64,000 bases of DNA from Pseudomonas sp. HR96 (GTDB lineage: Bacteria > Pseudomonadota > Gammaproteobacteria > Pseudomonadales > Pseudomonadaceae), in assembly GCF_034059295.1 (NCBI RefSeq), contig NZ_CP139141.1, positions 2,339,001 to 2,403,000 on the forward strand, given 5' to 3'. Numbering within the stretch: the stretch's first letter is position 1; every line of letters starts with the position of its first letter. The translations under genes were made by a program, and so were the position numbers. Positions 26,939-38,506 of the stretch are shown one piece after another. The notes beneath the pieces were generated by a model. That model worked only from the letters and a program-made list of their open reading frames with translations. It was not told the origin of the DNA and searched no databases.

Positions 26939-27946
26939 TCACTGGGCCGCAACAGCTGGCGTGTTGAGCAACACGATCGCAGCGGTCACCAGCAAATTGA
27001 GCAGGGTCAGCGGCAGGCAGAACTTCCAGCTGAAGTCCATCACCTGGTCATAGCGCGGGCGCGGGATGGAAGCGCGCAGCAGGATGAACAGCATGATGAA
27101 GAACGCGGTTTTCAGCACGAACCACATGAACGACAGTTGCGGCAGGATGTTGAACGGACCGTGCCAGCCACCGAAGAACAGCGTCACCAGCAGGGCCGAG
27201 ATGAGGATGATGCCGATGTATTCACCGACGAAGAACATCCCCCATTTCATGCCCGCATACTCGATGTGATAACCGTCGGCCAGTTCCTGTTCCGCTTCCG
27301 GCTGGTCGAACGGGTGGCGGTGAGTCACGGCCACGCCAGCGACGAAGAAAGTACAGAAGCCGAAGAACTGCGGAATGATGAACCACAGGTTCTGCGCCTG
27401 GTACTCGACGATGTCGCGCATGTTGAACGAGCCGGCCTGGACCACGATGCCCATCAGCGCCAGGCCCATGAACACCTCGTACGACACGGTCTGCGCCGAA
27501 GCGCGCAGGCTGCCGAGCAGGGCGTACTTGTTGTTGCTCGACCAGCCGGCGAACAGCACCGCATACACCGAGAGACCCGCCATCGCGAAGAAGAACAGCA
27601 GGCCGATGTTGAGGTCGGCAACGCCCCAGGTCTGGGTGACCGGGATGATCGAGAAGGCGATCAGCAGGGCCGACATGGCCACCACCGGCGCCAGGGTGAA
27701 GATCACCTTGTCGACGAAGGGTGGGTTCCAGTCTTCCTTGAAGAACATCTTCAGCATGTCGGCGGCAATCTGGAACATGCCGAACGGGCCCACGCGGTTC
27801 GGCCCGTAACGGTCCTGCCACCAGCCCAGCAGCCGGCGCTCGACGAAGCTGAGCAGCGCACCGCAGACCACTACGGCGAGCAGGATGACGATGGCCTTGA
27901 GCGCGGCGATGATCGAATCGATCACCTCGGGGGTAAACCAGCTCAT
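26939..27946 (-). CDS. nuoH: NADH-quinone oxidoreductase subunit H
   Basis: The 335-aa membrane subunit forms the quinone entry site at the junction of the two arms. Motifs include [21 protein letters not shown] after the first helix and the acidic loop [19 protein letters not shown] (split here to respect length). Its start overlaps the nuoG stop by four bases. Confidence 0.97.
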   Translation of the reverse strand: MSWFTPEVIDSIIAALKAIVILLAVVVCGALLSFVERRLLGWWQDRYGPNRVGPFGMFQIAADMLKMFFKEDWNPPFVDKVIFTLAPVVAMSALLIAFSIIPVTQTWGVADLNIGLLFFFAMAGLSVYAVLFAGWSSNNKYALLGSLRASAQTVSYEVFMGLALMGIVVQAGSFNMRDIVEYQAQNLWFIIPQFFGFCTFFVAGVAVTHRHPFDQPEAEQELADGYHIEYAGMKWGMFFVGEYIGIILISALLVTLFFGGWHGPFNILPQLSFMWFVLKTAFFIMLFILLRASIPRPRYDQVMDFSWKFCLPLTLLNLLVTAAIVLLNTPAVAAQ

Positions 27947-30660
27947 TGTGCTGCCTCCTGCAGGCCTTCGACGCTTGCGCCGGCGAACACCGGCGGAATA
28001 CCGGCCAGGCCCGCAGGCAGGCCGACCAGGCCGGCGCCCAGTTCCTCGTCGACGCGCAGCGGCAGGCGCAGCGCCTGGCCGTTGACCGTCAGGCTGAGCA
28101 GTGCGCCGTCATTGACGCCCAGGCGATCGGCCTCGGACTTGGCCAAGGCCACGTAGGCGGCTGGGATGCGTTCCTGGACTGGCGCGGCGCGCGAGGAGTT
28201 TTCCTCGGAACCGAACAGGTGGTAGAACGGCACCGCCTGCCAGGTGCCGCGGGCCGGGGCGAACGCACTGGGGACAGCGCTGAACCAGCCCAGCTTGTCG
28301 CCGCTGCTTTCGATCAGGCGGGTGCCCGGGTCGCCAGCACGCAGGTGACCACCGACTTCGTCCTGAAACTTGTTCCAGGCTTGCGGCGAGTTCCAGCCCG
28401 GCGACCAGGCGAACGGCACCTGCTGGCGCGGCTCGGCGGAGCCCGAGTAGCCTTCCATGGAGAAGGAGAACGCGGTGTCGATGTCTTGCGAGGTGCGCGG
28501 CTCGTGCACGCTGATGTTGGCGCGCATGGCCGTGCGACCGCTGTAGCGCAGCGGCTCGCGGGCAAGTTTGAGGCCCTTGATGCGGAACGCGGCGGACGGT
28601 GCGGCGTCGACGATGCGCGCCAGTTGCGGCTGGCTGCCGGCGACGGCGGCGGTGACGTGGTCCAGCTGGGTCCAGTCCACCGGCTTGTTCAACAGGGTGG
28701 CGCGCAGGGCATGCAGCCAGCGCCAGCCTTCGTGGACCAGGATGCTGGCATCCAGGTAGGTTGGGTCGAACACCTGGAAGAAGCGCTGGGCACGGCCCTC
28801 GGCGCTGACCAGGGTGCCGTCGCCTTCGGCGAAGCTGGCAGCCGGCAACACCAGGTGGGCTTTGTCCACGGTGCGGGTGCTTTGGTGGTCGGCGACGATC
28901 AGCACTTTGGCGGCGTTGAATGCAGCGTCGACCTTGGTGGCGTCGAGGCGGGTGTAGAGGTCGTTCTCCAGCACCACCAGCGCATCGGCACGGCCGTCGA
29001 TGACGGCCTGCAAGGCCGCGTCGGCCGAGTCGCCGCCGAGCATGGCCAGGCCCAGGCTGTTGGCTTCCGGGACCACCAGGCTCAGGGAGCCGGCCTTCTC
29101 GCGCAGGGCCAGGGCCTTGGCGATGTTGGCGGCGGCTTCGATCAGCGCCTTGGAGCCCAGCGAAGTGCCGCTGACGATCAGCGGACGCTTGGCCGCGAGC
29201 AGGGCGTCGGCGATGCGTTGCGCCAGGTCCACCGCGTCGCTGTCCAGGCCGACAACGGCCGGGGCGCTGGCGTCGATGGCGTGGGCCACGGCAAAGCCCA
29301 GGCGGGCGAGGTCGTCGGGGGCGGCGTGCACACACTCCTCGGCGACGTCGTCCAGGCGGGTATCGGTCAGGCTGGCGATGAACAGCGGGTACATCTCGTG
29401 CTGACCGATGTTCTTCACCGCAGCATCGAGCCAGGGTTGCACGCGCATGGCGTCGGCCATGGCTTCGGCCTTGCCCTTGACCGACTGGCGCAGGCTCAGG
29501 GCCATGCGCGCGGCGGTCTGGGTCAGGTCTTCGCCGAGCACGAAGACCGCGTCGTGGTGCTCGATGTCACGCAGGTTGGGCACCGGCAGCGGGCTGTCGT
29601 TGAGCACCTGCAGGACCAGGCGAATACGCTCCAGCTCACCGGCCTCGATACCCGAATAGAAATGCTCGGCACCGACCAGCTCGCGCAATGCATAGTTGCT
29701 CTCGAGGCTGGCACGCGGCGAACCGATGCCGACGATGTTGCGTCCGCGCAGCAGTTCGGCGGCCTTGTCCAGCGCCGCATCGAGGCCCAGCTTGAGGTTG
29801 CCCTGGCGCAGCAGCGGCTGACGTGGGCGGTCCTTGCGGTTGACGTAGCCGTAGCCGAAACGGCCGCGGTCGCAGAGGAAGTACTGGTTGACCGAGCCGT
29901 TGAAGCGGTTCTCGATGCGCCGCAGCTCGCCGTAGCGCTCGCCAGGGCTGATGTTGCAGCCACTGGAGCAGCCATGACAGATGCTCGGGGCGAACTGCAT
30001 GTCCCACTTGCGGTTGTAGCGCTCGGAGTGGGTCTTGTCGGTGAACACACCGGTCGGGCAGACCTCGGTAAGGTTGCCGGAGAATTCGCTTTCCAGCGCG
30101 CCGTCTTCGACCCGGCCGAAGTACACGTTGTCGTGGGCGCCGTAGACGCCCAGGTCGGTGCCGCCGGCGTAATCCTTATAGAAGCGCACGCAGCGGTAGC
30201 AGGCGATGCAACGGTTCATCTCGTGGGCAACGAAAGGGCCGAGGTCCTGGTTCTGGTGGGTGCGCTTGGTGAAGCGATAACGGCGCTCGTTGTGGCCGGT
30301 CATCACCGTCATGTCCTGCAGGTGGCAGTGGCCGCCTTCCTCGCACACCGGGCAGTCGTGCGGGTGGTTGGTCATCAGCCATTCGACGACGCTGGCGCGA
30401 AACACTTTCGCTTCCTCGTCGTCGATGGAGATCCAGCTGCCGTCGCTGGCCGGGGTCATGCAGGACATGACGATGCGGCCGCGCTTGTCGTTCTCGTCGG
30501 TGTACTGCTTGACCGCGCACTGGCGGCAGGCACCGACGCTACCGAGCGCGGGGTGCCAGCAGAAGTAGGGGATGTCGAGGCCCAGCGACAGACAGGCCTG
30601 TAACAGGTTGTCTGCGCCATCGACTTCGAGCGCTTTGCCGTCTACGTGGATAGTGGCCAT
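27943..30660 (-). CDS. nuoG: NADH-quinone oxidoreductase subunit G
   Basis: The 905-aa peripheral-arm subunit passes electrons from the NADH module through several iron-sulfur clusters. Seen near the N-terminus are [16 protein letters not shown] for the [2Fe-2S] cluster, [16 protein letters not shown] with its His ligand, [11 protein letters not shown] with a later CPTGVF, and the extra N7 cluster motif CHGCSSGC. A molybdopterin-oxidoreductase-like fold follows without molybdenum catalysis. It is separated from nuoF by 139 bases, the widest gap in the operon. Confidence 0.97.
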   Translation of the reverse strand: MATIHVDGKALEVDGADNLLQACLSLGLDIPYFCWHPALGSVGACRQCAVKQYTDENDKRGRIVMSCMTPASDGSWISIDDEEAKVFRASVVEWLMTNHPHDCPVCEEGGHCHLQDMTVMTGHNERRYRFTKRTHQNQDLGPFVAHEMNRCIACYRCVRFYKDYAGGTDLGVYGAHDNVYFGRVEDGALESEFSGNLTEVCPTGVFTDKTHSERYNRKWDMQFAPSICHGCSSGCNISPGERYGELRRIENRFNGSVNQYFLCDRGRFGYGYVNRKDRPRQPLLRQGNLKLGLDAALDKAAELLRGRNIVGIGSPRASLESNYALRELVGAEHFYSGIEAGELERIRLVLQVLNDSPLPVPNLRDIEHHDAVFVLGEDLTQTAARMALSLRQSVKGKAEAMADAMRVQPWLDAAVKNIGQHEMYPLFIASLTDTRLDDVAEECVHAAPDDLARLGFAVAHAIDASAPAVVGLDSDAVDLAQRIADALLAAKRPLIVSGTSLGSKALIEAAANIAKALALREKAGSLSLVVPEANSLGLAMLGGDSADAALQAVIDGRADALVVLENDLYTRLDATKVDAAFNAAKVLIVADHQSTRTVDKAHLVLPAASFAEGDGTLVSAEGRAQRFFQVFDPTYLDASILVHEGWRWLHALRATLLNKPVDWTQLDHVTAAVAGSQPQLARIVDAAPSAAFRIKGLKLAREPLRYSGRTAMRANISVHEPRTSQDIDTAFSFSMEGYSGSAEPRQQVPFAWSPGWNSPQAWNKFQDEVGGHLRAGDPGTRLIESSGDKLGWFSAVPSAFAPARGTWQAVPFYHLFGSEENSSRAAPVQERIPAAYVALAKSEADRLGVNDGALLSLTVNGQALRLPLRVDEELGAGLVGLPAGLAGIPPVFAGASVEGLQEAAQ

Positions 30661-30799
30661 GGTTCAAAGGTCTTCGTTGGCCCGCTTGGTGGGCGGGCGT
30701 GGCTAATGGAAATCTTGTTATGGGCCCGGCGCCTGCCTGCACTCACGTGGGCGGCATCGCGGGCCGAGGCTCGGCGTTGTACGCCGAACCCTTGCTGTC
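30661..30799 (-). other. nuoF-nuoG intercistronic gap with two hairpins
   Basis: This non-coding spacer holds a hairpin TCGGCG/CGCCGA (30771-30787) soon after the nuoF stop and a second, GCCCGC/GCGGGC (30680-30698), about 20 bases before the nuoG start. All other nuo junctions are overlapped or under 100 bases. The hairpins may affect mRNA processing or nuoG translation; no promoter is obvious. Confidence 0.4.
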
Positions 30800-32158
30800 T
30801 TATGCGCCGACCATGGTCGGGCTGACCACCTGGGTCAGGCTGCCCGGGGGCGTCGGCGCGATGCCGGCCTCGAACTCCGAGCGGAAATATTTGATTGCGC
30901 TGCCCAAGGGCTCCACGGCGCCCGGTGCGTGCGCGCAGAAGGTCTTGCCGGGGCCGAGGAAGCCGACCAGGCCGAGCAGGGTCTCGATATCGCCCTGACG
31001 CCCCTGACCGGTTTCCAGTGCACGGAGGATCTTCACGCTCCACGGCAAACCGTCGCGGCACGGGGTGCAGAAGCCGCAGGATTCCTGGGCAAAGAACTCT
31101 TCCATGTTGCGCAGCAGCGAGACCATGTTGACCTTGTCGTCCACCGCCATGGCCAGGCCGGTGCCCATGCGGGTCCCGACCTTGGCCACGCCGCCGGCAT
31201 AGAACTGGCAATCGAGGTGCTCGGGCAGCAGGAAACCGGTACCGGCACCGCCAGGCTGCCAGGCCTTGAGCTTGAAGCCGTCGCGCATGCCACCGGCGTA
31301 GTCTTCGAACAGCTCGCGGGCCGGCAAGCCGAACGGCAGCTCCCACAGGCCAGGGTTCTTGACCTTGCCGGAGAAGCCCATCAGCTTGGTGCCGTGGTCT
31401 TCGCTGCCTTCGCGGGCGAGGGATTTGTACCAGTCGTTGCCATTGCCGATGATCGCCGGCACGTTGCACAGCGTCTCGACGTTGTTCACGCAGGTCGGCT
31501 TGCCCCACACGCCGACCGCAGCAGGGAAGGGCGGCTTGGAGCGCGGGTTGGCGCGGCGACCTTCCAGCGAGTTGATCAGCGCGGTTTCTTCACCGCAGAT
31601 GTAGCGACCGGCACCGGTGTGCACGAACAGCTCGAAATCGAAGCCCGTGCCCAGGATATTCTTGCCCAGCAGCCCCGCCGCCTTGGCTTCGGCCACGGCG
31701 CGATTGAGGTGTTTGGCCGCGGTGACGTATTCGCCGCGCAGGAAGATGTAGCCACGGTAGGCTTTCAACGCGCGGGCGCTGATCAGCATGCCTTCGATCA
31801 GCAGATGGGGCAGTTGCTCCATCAGCATGCGGTCCTTCCAGGTGTTGGGCTCCATTTCGTCGGCGTTGCACAGCAGGTAGCGGATGTTCAAGGACTCGTC
31901 CTTGGGCATCAGGCCCCACTTCACGCCGGTCGGGAAGCCCGCACCGCCACGACCCTTGAGGCCGGAGTCCTTGACCATCTGCACGATGTCGTCCGGCGCC
32001 GATTGGGCGAACGCCTTGCGGGCGGCGGCATAGCCGTCCTTGGTCTGGTATTCGTCGAGCCACACCGGCTCGCCGTCGTCGCGCAGGCGCCAGGTCAGCG
32101 GGTGGGTCTCGGGGGTACGGGCGATGCGGTTGGCAGGGCCGAACGAGGTGAGGGTCAT
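30800..32158 (-). CDS. nuoF: NADH-quinone oxidoreductase subunit F
   Basis: The 452-aa subunit binds NADH and FMN and carries [4Fe-4S] cluster N3. The nucleotide site is [10 protein letters not shown] (about residue 70), and the cluster ligands are [10 protein letters not shown] with a later Cys in TFCAHAPGA. Its start overlaps the nuoE stop by four bases, as expected for subunits that form one module. Confidence 0.97.
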   Translation of the reverse strand: MTLTSFGPANRIARTPETHPLTWRLRDDGEPVWLDEYQTKDGYAAARKAFAQSAPDDIVQMVKDSGLKGRGGAGFPTGVKWGLMPKDESLNIRYLLCNADEMEPNTWKDRMLMEQLPHLLIEGMLISARALKAYRGYIFLRGEYVTAAKHLNRAVAEAKAAGLLGKNILGTGFDFELFVHTGAGRYICGEETALINSLEGRRANPRSKPPFPAAVGVWGKPTCVNNVETLCNVPAIIGNGNDWYKSLAREGSEDHGTKLMGFSGKVKNPGLWELPFGLPARELFEDYAGGMRDGFKLKAWQPGGAGTGFLLPEHLDCQFYAGGVAKVGTRMGTGLAMAVDDKVNMVSLLRNMEEFFAQESCGFCTPCRDGLPWSVKILRALETGQGRQGDIETLLGLVGFLGPGKTFCAHAPGAVEPLGSAIKYFRSEFEAGIAPTPPGSLTQVVSPTMVGA

Positions 32159-32652
32159 GGGTAAGCCTCCAGCATCTGGGCAACGCCTTCAGGCTGCACG
32201 TCACCGAATGTATCGTCGTCGACCATCACGGCCGGGGCCTTGTCGCAGTTGCCCAGGCAGCACACCGGCAGCAGGGTGAAACGGCCGTCTGCGGTGGTTT
32301 CGCCAGGGCTGATGCCGAGCGTGTTCTTGATTTCGCTGACCACCGACTCGTGGCCGGCAATGAAGCAGACCATGCTGTTGCACACCCGGATGATGTGCCG
32401 ACCGACCGGTTGGCGGAAGATCTGGCTGTAGAAGGTGGCCACGCCTTCGACGTCGCTGGCAGGAATGCCGATCAGCTCGCCGATGGCATAGATGGCGCCA
32501 TCCGGTACCCAGCCGCGTTCCTTCTGGACGATTTTCAGGGCTTCGATGGACGCCGCGCGTGGGTCCTCGTAGTGGTGCAGCTCGTGCTCGATGGCCGAGC
32601 GCTCGGTTTCGCTGAGGGCGAAACGGTCAGTCTGGATAAGCGTGCTGTTCAT
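32155..32652 (-). CDS. nuoE: NADH-quinone oxidoreductase subunit E
   Basis: The 165-aa thioredoxin-like subunit binds [2Fe-2S] cluster N1a. The four ligands are visible as CNSMVC and CLGNC. It lies two bases after nuoCD and overlaps nuoF. Confidence 0.97.
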   Translation of the reverse strand: MNSTLIQTDRFALSETERSAIEHELHHYEDPRAASIEALKIVQKERGWVPDGAIYAIGELIGIPASDVEGVATFYSQIFRQPVGRHIIRVCNSMVCFIAGHESVVSEIKNTLGISPGETTADGRFTLLPVCCLGNCDKAPAVMVDDDTFGDVQPEGVAQMLEAYP

Positions 32653-32654
32653 GC

Positions 32655-34460
<1,806 letters not shown>

Positions 34461-34541
34461 TCAACGTTGAGAATGCATCCAGCGTCTGGTCTGGCCCAGC
34501 CAGGTTCTTGTGAAACCTGGCGTGGCAAAACCGGGGCAGGA

Positions 34542-35216
34542 TCAGACTTCGTCGGGGCTGCGCAGGTTGGTCACAGCAATACGCTGTTCGCGACGTTGTT
34601 CCTTTTGCGAAGGCATCTCGGCGCGGTAAACGCCTTGATCGCCCACGACCCAGGACAGCGGTCGCCGCTCTTTGCCGATGGATTCCTGCAGCAGCATCAA
34701 GCCTTGCAGGAACGCTTCGGGGCGAGGCGGGCAGCCCGGCACGTAGACGTCCACAGGCAGGAACTTGTCCACGCCCTGTACCACCGAGTAGATGTCGTAC
34801 ATGCCTCCGGAGTTGGCGCACGAGCCCATCGAGATGACCCACTTGGGCTCGAGCATCTGCTCATAGAGGCGCTGGATGATCGGCGCCATCTTGATGAAGC
34901 AGGTGCCGGCGATGACCATGAAGTCGGCCTGGCGCGGCGACGCCCGGATCACTTCGGCGCCGAAGCGGGCAATGTCGTGGGGTGCGGTGAAGGCCGTGGT
35001 CATTTCCACGTAGCAGCAGGACAGGCCGAAGTTGTACGGCCACAGGGAGTTCTTACGTCCCCAGTTGACCGCGCCACTGAGCACGTCCTCGAGCTTGCCC
35101 ATGAAGATGTTCTTGTGAACCTGATCTTCTAGGGGGTCGGAAACAGTTTCCCGCTTGCCGATTGGATACTGCTCGTTAGGCGCATCCGGGTCGATCCTGG
35201 TGAGATTGTATTGCAT
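34542..35216 (-). CDS. nuoB: NADH-quinone oxidoreductase subunit B
   Basis: The 224-aa subunit carries the terminal [4Fe-4S] cluster N2, which reduces the quinone. Ligands are in [17 protein letters not shown] and [12 protein letters not shown] 35216 ([11 protein letters not shown]) has GAGG eight bases upstream; an in-frame TTG two codons earlier is unlikely to be used. Confidence 0.97.
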   Translation of the reverse strand: MQYNLTRIDPDAPNEQYPIGKRETVSDPLEDQVHKNIFMGKLEDVLSGAVNWGRKNSLWPYNFGLSCCYVEMTTAFTAPHDIARFGAEVIRASPRQADFMVIAGTCFIKMAPIIQRLYEQMLEPKWVISMGSCANSGGMYDIYSVVQGVDKFLPVDVYVPGCPPRPEAFLQGLMLLQESIGKERRPLSWVVGDQGVYRAEMPSQKEQRREQRIAVTNLRSPDEV

Positions 35217-35226
35217 TGCCAAAGCC

Positions 35227-35640
35227 TCATTGTTTCAGCATCGCTTGCCGCTTGCGGCGACCTTCGGGCGCCCAGTCGAGAGCCCCCACCCGCCAAAGGT
35301 AGACAAGTCCTGCCAACAGAATTGCTATGAAAACGAGTGCTTCGACAAAGCCGGCCCAGCCGCTTTCGCGTACCGACACCGACCAGGCGAACAGGAAGAG
35401 GGCTTCGATATCGAAGATCACGAAGAGCATCGCGACCAGATAGAATTTTGCCGAAAGGCGCAGCCGGGCGCTGCCGACCGGCAGCATCCCGGATTCGAAA
35501 GGTTCGTTCTTGCTGCGGCCGAAGGCCTTGCTGCCCAGCAGGCTCGAGAGCCCCAGCATGAAGGCGCACAAACCGATGACACCCAGCAGGAAAATGGCGA
35601 AGCCCCAGTTGTGGGCGATCATTCCAGTCGAATCGGGCAT
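35227..35640 (-). CDS. nuoA: NADH-quinone oxidoreductase subunit A
   Basis: The 137-aa membrane subunit has three helices and opens the operon. Family motifs are [13 protein letters not shown] (first loop, with the Cys of other species replaced by Met) and [24 protein letters not shown] lies upstream of ATG 35640. nuoB begins ten bases after its stop. Confidence 0.96.
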   Translation of the reverse strand: MPDSTGMIAHNWGFAIFLLGVIGLCAFMLGLSSLLGSKAFGRSKNEPFESGMLPVGSARLRLSAKFYLVAMLFVIFDIEALFLFAWSVSVRESGWAGFVEALVFIAILLAGLVYLWRVGALDWAPEGRRKRQAMLKQ

Positions 35641-36059
35641 GCTCTCGAATCCTTAACAGAGGGCTCTGGCCCGCTGTGCTTGAATGTGGTGTCGCAGTGA
35701 CGATATGTCGCAGTGCTGCTATCGCGCTGATTTTATGGGTAAAGCGACAGCAAGTAAATTTCCCTAAGCAAATTAATTCGTAGCATTACGTACATAGCGA
35801 CCTTCAATGTAGCTCAACGCCACGGTTTGTGGGGATTACCGGGCAAATTGTTAATTATGTTTCTGCGACAGCGTAACGACCGCTGTTAAAGTAAATGATA
35901 AGTAATCGCATTTGATTGGAGTTGAGCTTAGTGCGCCGGACCTTTTAGCGCAGCCGTTCTAATTAGAGGGTGATCTGGATCAAGGTTCGGGTGCTGCTGG
36001 CAGGTGTGCAGGGGCCGGCGATGCTGGCGAATGGCCCGTCAGCGAATATGCAACCCACG
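35641..36059 (-). promoter_or_regulatory. nuo promoter region: sigma-70 promoter and Anr-box promoter
   Basis: This 419-bp stretch contains no gene. On the minus strand a candidate sigma-70 promoter has TTACTT (35757-35752) and TAAAAT (35735-35730) 16 bases apart, about 85 bases before nuoA. Further upstream lies an Anr/FNR box, TTGAT-CCAG-ATCAC on the minus strand (35983-35970; one mismatch to TTGAT-N4-ATCAA). A -10-like TAAAAG lies at 35947-35942, putting the box centre at exactly -41.5 from the implied start near 35935, the class II activator position. The rest is AT-rich with no further signal recognised. Confidence 0.55.
35970..35983 (-). promoter_or_regulatory. Anr/Dnr (FNR-type) binding site
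   Basis: TGAT-CTGG-ATCA is a perfect inner palindrome (35971-35982) and nine of the ten consensus positions of TTGAT-N4-ATCAA match. Its centre lies 41.5 bases from the start predicted by the TAAAAG hexamer, which favours oxygen-responsive control of nuo. Confidence 0.6.
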
Positions 36060-36085
36060 AAAAAGCCGCCCGAAGGCGGCTTTTT
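36060..36085. terminator. Intrinsic terminator of aceA
   Basis: AAAAAGCCGCC and GGCGGCTTTTT form a perfect stem with a CGAA loop (TTCG on the aceA strand), followed by T residues in both directions. It lies 21 bases after the aceA stop. Confidence 0.9.
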
Positions 36086-36106
36086 CACAACGTCACAGCC
36101 ATTTCA

Positions 36107-37432
36107 TCAATGAAACTGCTCTTCCTCGGTCGAGCCGGTCAGCGCTGTCACCGACGAAGCGCCGCCCTGAATCACCGTGGTCATGTCGTCGAAGTAGCCA
36201 GTGCCCACCTCCTGCTGGTGCGCGACGAAGGTGTAGCCCTTGGCGGCATCGGCGAACTCCTGCTCCTGCAGCTTGACGTACGCGGTCATGTCGTTGCGTG
36301 CGTAGTCATGGGCCAGGTTGAACATGCTGTGCCACATGTTGTGGATGCCGGCCAGGGTAATGAACTGGTGCTTGTAGCCCATGGCCGACAGCTCGCGCTG
36401 GAATTTGGCGATGGTCGCGTCGTCCAGATTCTTCTTCCAGTTGAAGGAAGGCGAGCAGTTGTACGACAGCAGCTGGTCCGGGTACTCGCGCTTGATGGCT
36501 TCGGCGAAGCGACGAGCTTCGTCCAGGTCCGGCTTGGCGGTTTCACACCAGATCAGGTCGGCATAGGGCGCATAGGCCAGGCCGCGAGCAATGGCCTGGT
36601 CGAGGCCGGCGCGTACTTTATAGAAGCCCTCTGGGGTACGGCTGCCGGTTACGAACGGCTGGTCGTACGGGTCGCAGTCGGACGTCAGCAGGTCGGCGGC
36701 GTTGGCGTCGGTGCGGGCCAGGATAATGGTCGGCACGCCGGCAACGTCGGCCGCCAGGCGCGCGGCCACCAGCTTCTGTACCGCTTCCTGGGTGGGCACC
36801 AGCACCTTGCCACCCATGTGGCCGCATTTCTTCACCGAGGCGAGCTGGTCCTCGAAGTGCACACCCGCCGCGCCCGCTTCGATCATGCTCTTCATCAGTT
36901 CGTAGGCGTTGAGTACGCCACCAAAGCCTGCTTCGGCGTCGGCCACGATTGGCGCGAAGTAGTCGATGTAGCCTTCGTCGCCCGGGTTCTTGCCGGCTTT
37001 CCACTGGATCTGGTCGGCGCGGCGGAACGAGTTGTTGATGCGCTTGACCACGGTCGGCACCGAGTCCACCGGGTACAACGACTGGTCGGGGTACATGCTC
37101 TCGGCCGAGTTGTTGTCGGCAGCCACCTGCCAACCGGACAGGTAGATGGCCTGGATACCGGCCTTGACCTGTTGCACGGCCTGGCCGCCGGTCAGGGCGC
37201 CCATGCAGTTGACGAAATCCTTGTCGGGACGGAACGACGGCTTGGCGCCTTGAGTGACCAGGTTCCAGAGTTTTTCTGCGCCTTGCCTGGCGAACGTATG
37301 TTCCGGTTGTACCGAGCCGCGCAGGCGCACCACGTCAGCGGCCGAATACGTACGGGTTACGCCTTTCCAGCGAGGATTCTCGGCCCAGTCCTTTTCAATA
37401 GCAGCAATTTGTTGTTCGCGTGTCTGTGCCAT
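36107..37432 (-). CDS. aceA: Isocitrate lyase
   Basis: The 441-aa enzyme splits isocitrate into glyoxylate and succinate, the first step of the glyoxylate shunt, allowing growth on acetate and fatty acids. The catalytic loop KKCGHMGGK has its Cys at residue 203; Mg/substrate residues appear in [15 protein letters not shown] and ARTDA, and the C-terminal active-site segment in YNCSPSFNW. Length and sequence match the shorter class found in Pseudomonas and E. coli. It is monocistronic, has its own terminator, and its upstream region carries an RccR-type operator and a leader hairpin. Confidence 0.97.
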   Translation of the reverse strand: MAQTREQQIAAIEKDWAENPRWKGVTRTYSAADVVRLRGSVQPEHTFARQGAEKLWNLVTQGAKPSFRPDKDFVNCMGALTGGQAVQQVKAGIQAIYLSGWQVAADNNSAESMYPDQSLYPVDSVPTVVKRINNSFRRADQIQWKAGKNPGDEGYIDYFAPIVADAEAGFGGVLNAYELMKSMIEAGAAGVHFEDQLASVKKCGHMGGKVLVPTQEAVQKLVAARLAADVAGVPTIILARTDANAADLLTSDCDPYDQPFVTGSRTPEGFYKVRAGLDQAIARGLAYAPYADLIWCETAKPDLDEARRFAEAIKREYPDQLLSYNCSPSFNWKKNLDDATIAKFQRELSAMGYKHQFITLAGIHNMWHSMFNLAHDYARNDMTAYVKLQEQEFADAAKGYTFVAHQQEVGTGYFDDMTTVIQGGASSVTALTGSTEEEQFH

Positions 37433-37491
37433 GGAGATCAGCCTCGTCGCTATGATTTCATATCCAGGAAATCCCTACTTATCAGTGGGTT

Positions 37492-37527
37492 GAAACAACT
37501 ATCTCATGCGTGGTGAGAAGTTGTTTC
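37492..37527 (-). promoter_or_regulatory. Long hairpin in the aceA leader
   Basis: GAAACAACT (37492-37500) and AGTTGTTTC (37519-37527) pair over 9 bp. Inside, TCTCA (37502-37506) and TGAGA (37514-37518) add 5 bp, with one bulged A and a 7-nt loop. It lies 60-95 bases before aceA, downstream of the predicted promoter, so it would be in the 5' untranslated region. It could also be a DNA operator for a dimeric regulator. No T tract follows. Confidence 0.4.
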
Positions 37528-37554
37528 GCGCCACTGATCGGCGGGAGCGAGGCC

Positions 37555-37583
37555 ATCATGCCTAGCCGTTTGGAGGGCGTCAA
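37555..37583 (-). promoter_or_regulatory. Candidate sigma-70 promoter of aceA
   Basis: On the minus strand TTGACG (37583-37578) and CATGAT (37560-37555) are 17 bases apart. This predicts a start near 37548 and a leader of about 115 bases. The -35 lies directly downstream of the RccR-type palindrome. Confidence 0.5.
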
Positions 37584-37588
37584 CGAAA

Positions 37589-37616
37589 ATGTAGTGAAAA
37601 AAACAGACCACTACAT
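37589..37616. promoter_or_regulatory. RccR operator upstream of aceA
   Basis: ATGTAGTG (37589-37596) and CACTACAT (37609-37616) are perfect 8-bp inverted repeats with a 12-nt A-rich spacer, 28 bp in all. RccR, a KDPG-responsive HexR-like regulator in Pseudomonas fluorescens, is reported to bind a 28-bp pseudo-palindrome at aceA. Location and length agree. RccR itself is not in the window. Confidence 0.75.
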
Positions 37617-37686
37617 AATGAGTGAAAACGCGACTGAACAGTCAATTTCGGAGGCTGGAGTCAGCACCGGGCAGTCACTCGCAGCT

Positions 37687-38442
37687 TCAGTCGACAGCAT
37701 CGACCTTGACCCGCAAAGTCATGTCGTTCCTGCCCTGCGTGGAATATTGACGGGTTTGACCGTTGCGATTGGCCTGGCTTTGCTCGTTGACGCCCGCCAG
37801 GGTTATCCACTCGCCGAGCTTGCCGCTGACATTTGTGTCGGTGCTTTGAACGTCCACTACATCCTGACGATTCGCGTTGACTCGGTCATTATTGGTGCTG
37901 ATGCTCAGGTGGACGATCTCACCGGTAACGCTGGCGGTGACATAGAAGCCCTGGGTGACGTTGCGGTACTGCGTGGAATTCTGCTGGTAGCCGTAACTGT
38001 CGGTCTGGCTGGTGGTCAGCGGTATGCTCTGCCCGACCTGGATCAGCGCCGGCGAGCCTTCGGTGGCCTGCACCTGCTGGACACCGCCGCTGCGGTTGGC
38101 GGTGCCGTACTGGATGATCCGCGTCTGGCCATTGCTGCCATTGACGCTGTAGCCAGCGCCGTTCTGGTCGTTGGAGTCGCTGGTGTCGACACTGATCAGC
38201 AGGCGCCGCGCGGGCTTGTCGAGCTGGCCGAGCAGGGTGGTCAGGTCGCTGATGCGCGCCGGGTCGGCATTGACGATCAGCTGGTTGCCGTAGGCGCTGA
38301 CGTTGCCGTCGTGGCCGATGAAGTTGCGCGCGATCGGCAGCATGTCGTCGGCGGTGCGGTAGTTCAGGGGGATGACCTGGGTTGCGGCGAGCGCCGGCAG
38401 GCAGAGGGCCAACAACCAGATGGCGAGCAAGGGGCGCAGCAT
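37687..38442 (-). CDS. Secretin-like periplasmic protein of unknown role
   Basis: The 251-aa protein has a Sec signal peptide (MLRPLLAIWLLALCLPALAA). It is followed by an N1-type secretin subdomain (VIPLNYRTADDMLPIARNFI to LDKPARRLLISV) and a Ser/Asn/Gln-rich stretch. The C-terminal part resembles the start of the secretin beta-domain (VTASVTGEIVHLSIS, GEWITLAGV). It is much shorter than outer-membrane secretins (over 500 aa), so it probably cannot form a full gated pore. No type II, III or IV pilus genes adjoin it. Such small secretin-like proteins recur in Pseudomonas genomes; the function is not known to me. ATG 38442 was chosen to give the signal peptide. Confidence 0.65.
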   Translation of the reverse strand: MLRPLLAIWLLALCLPALAATQVIPLNYRTADDMLPIARNFIGHDGNVSAYGNQLIVNADPARISDLTTLLGQLDKPARRLLISVDTSDSNDQNGAGYSVNGSNGQTRIIQYGTANRSGGVQQVQATEGSPALIQVGQSIPLTTSQTDSYGYQQNSTQYRNVTQGFYVTASVTGEIVHLSISTNNDRVNANRQDVVDVQSTDTNVSGKLGEWITLAGVNEQSQANRNGQTRQYSTQGRNDMTLRVKVDAVD

Positions 38443-38506
38443 GTCCGTTATCTCCACAGGGGGTGTGGGGACAGTATGGCAGGACCGCTCCTTCAAGCCA
38501 GCGGCA

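Noticed and set aside
30661..30799. A small gene in the nuoF-nuoG gap
   Set aside because: The short frames here have no Shine-Dalgarno sequence or protein-like composition; hairpins explain the region better.
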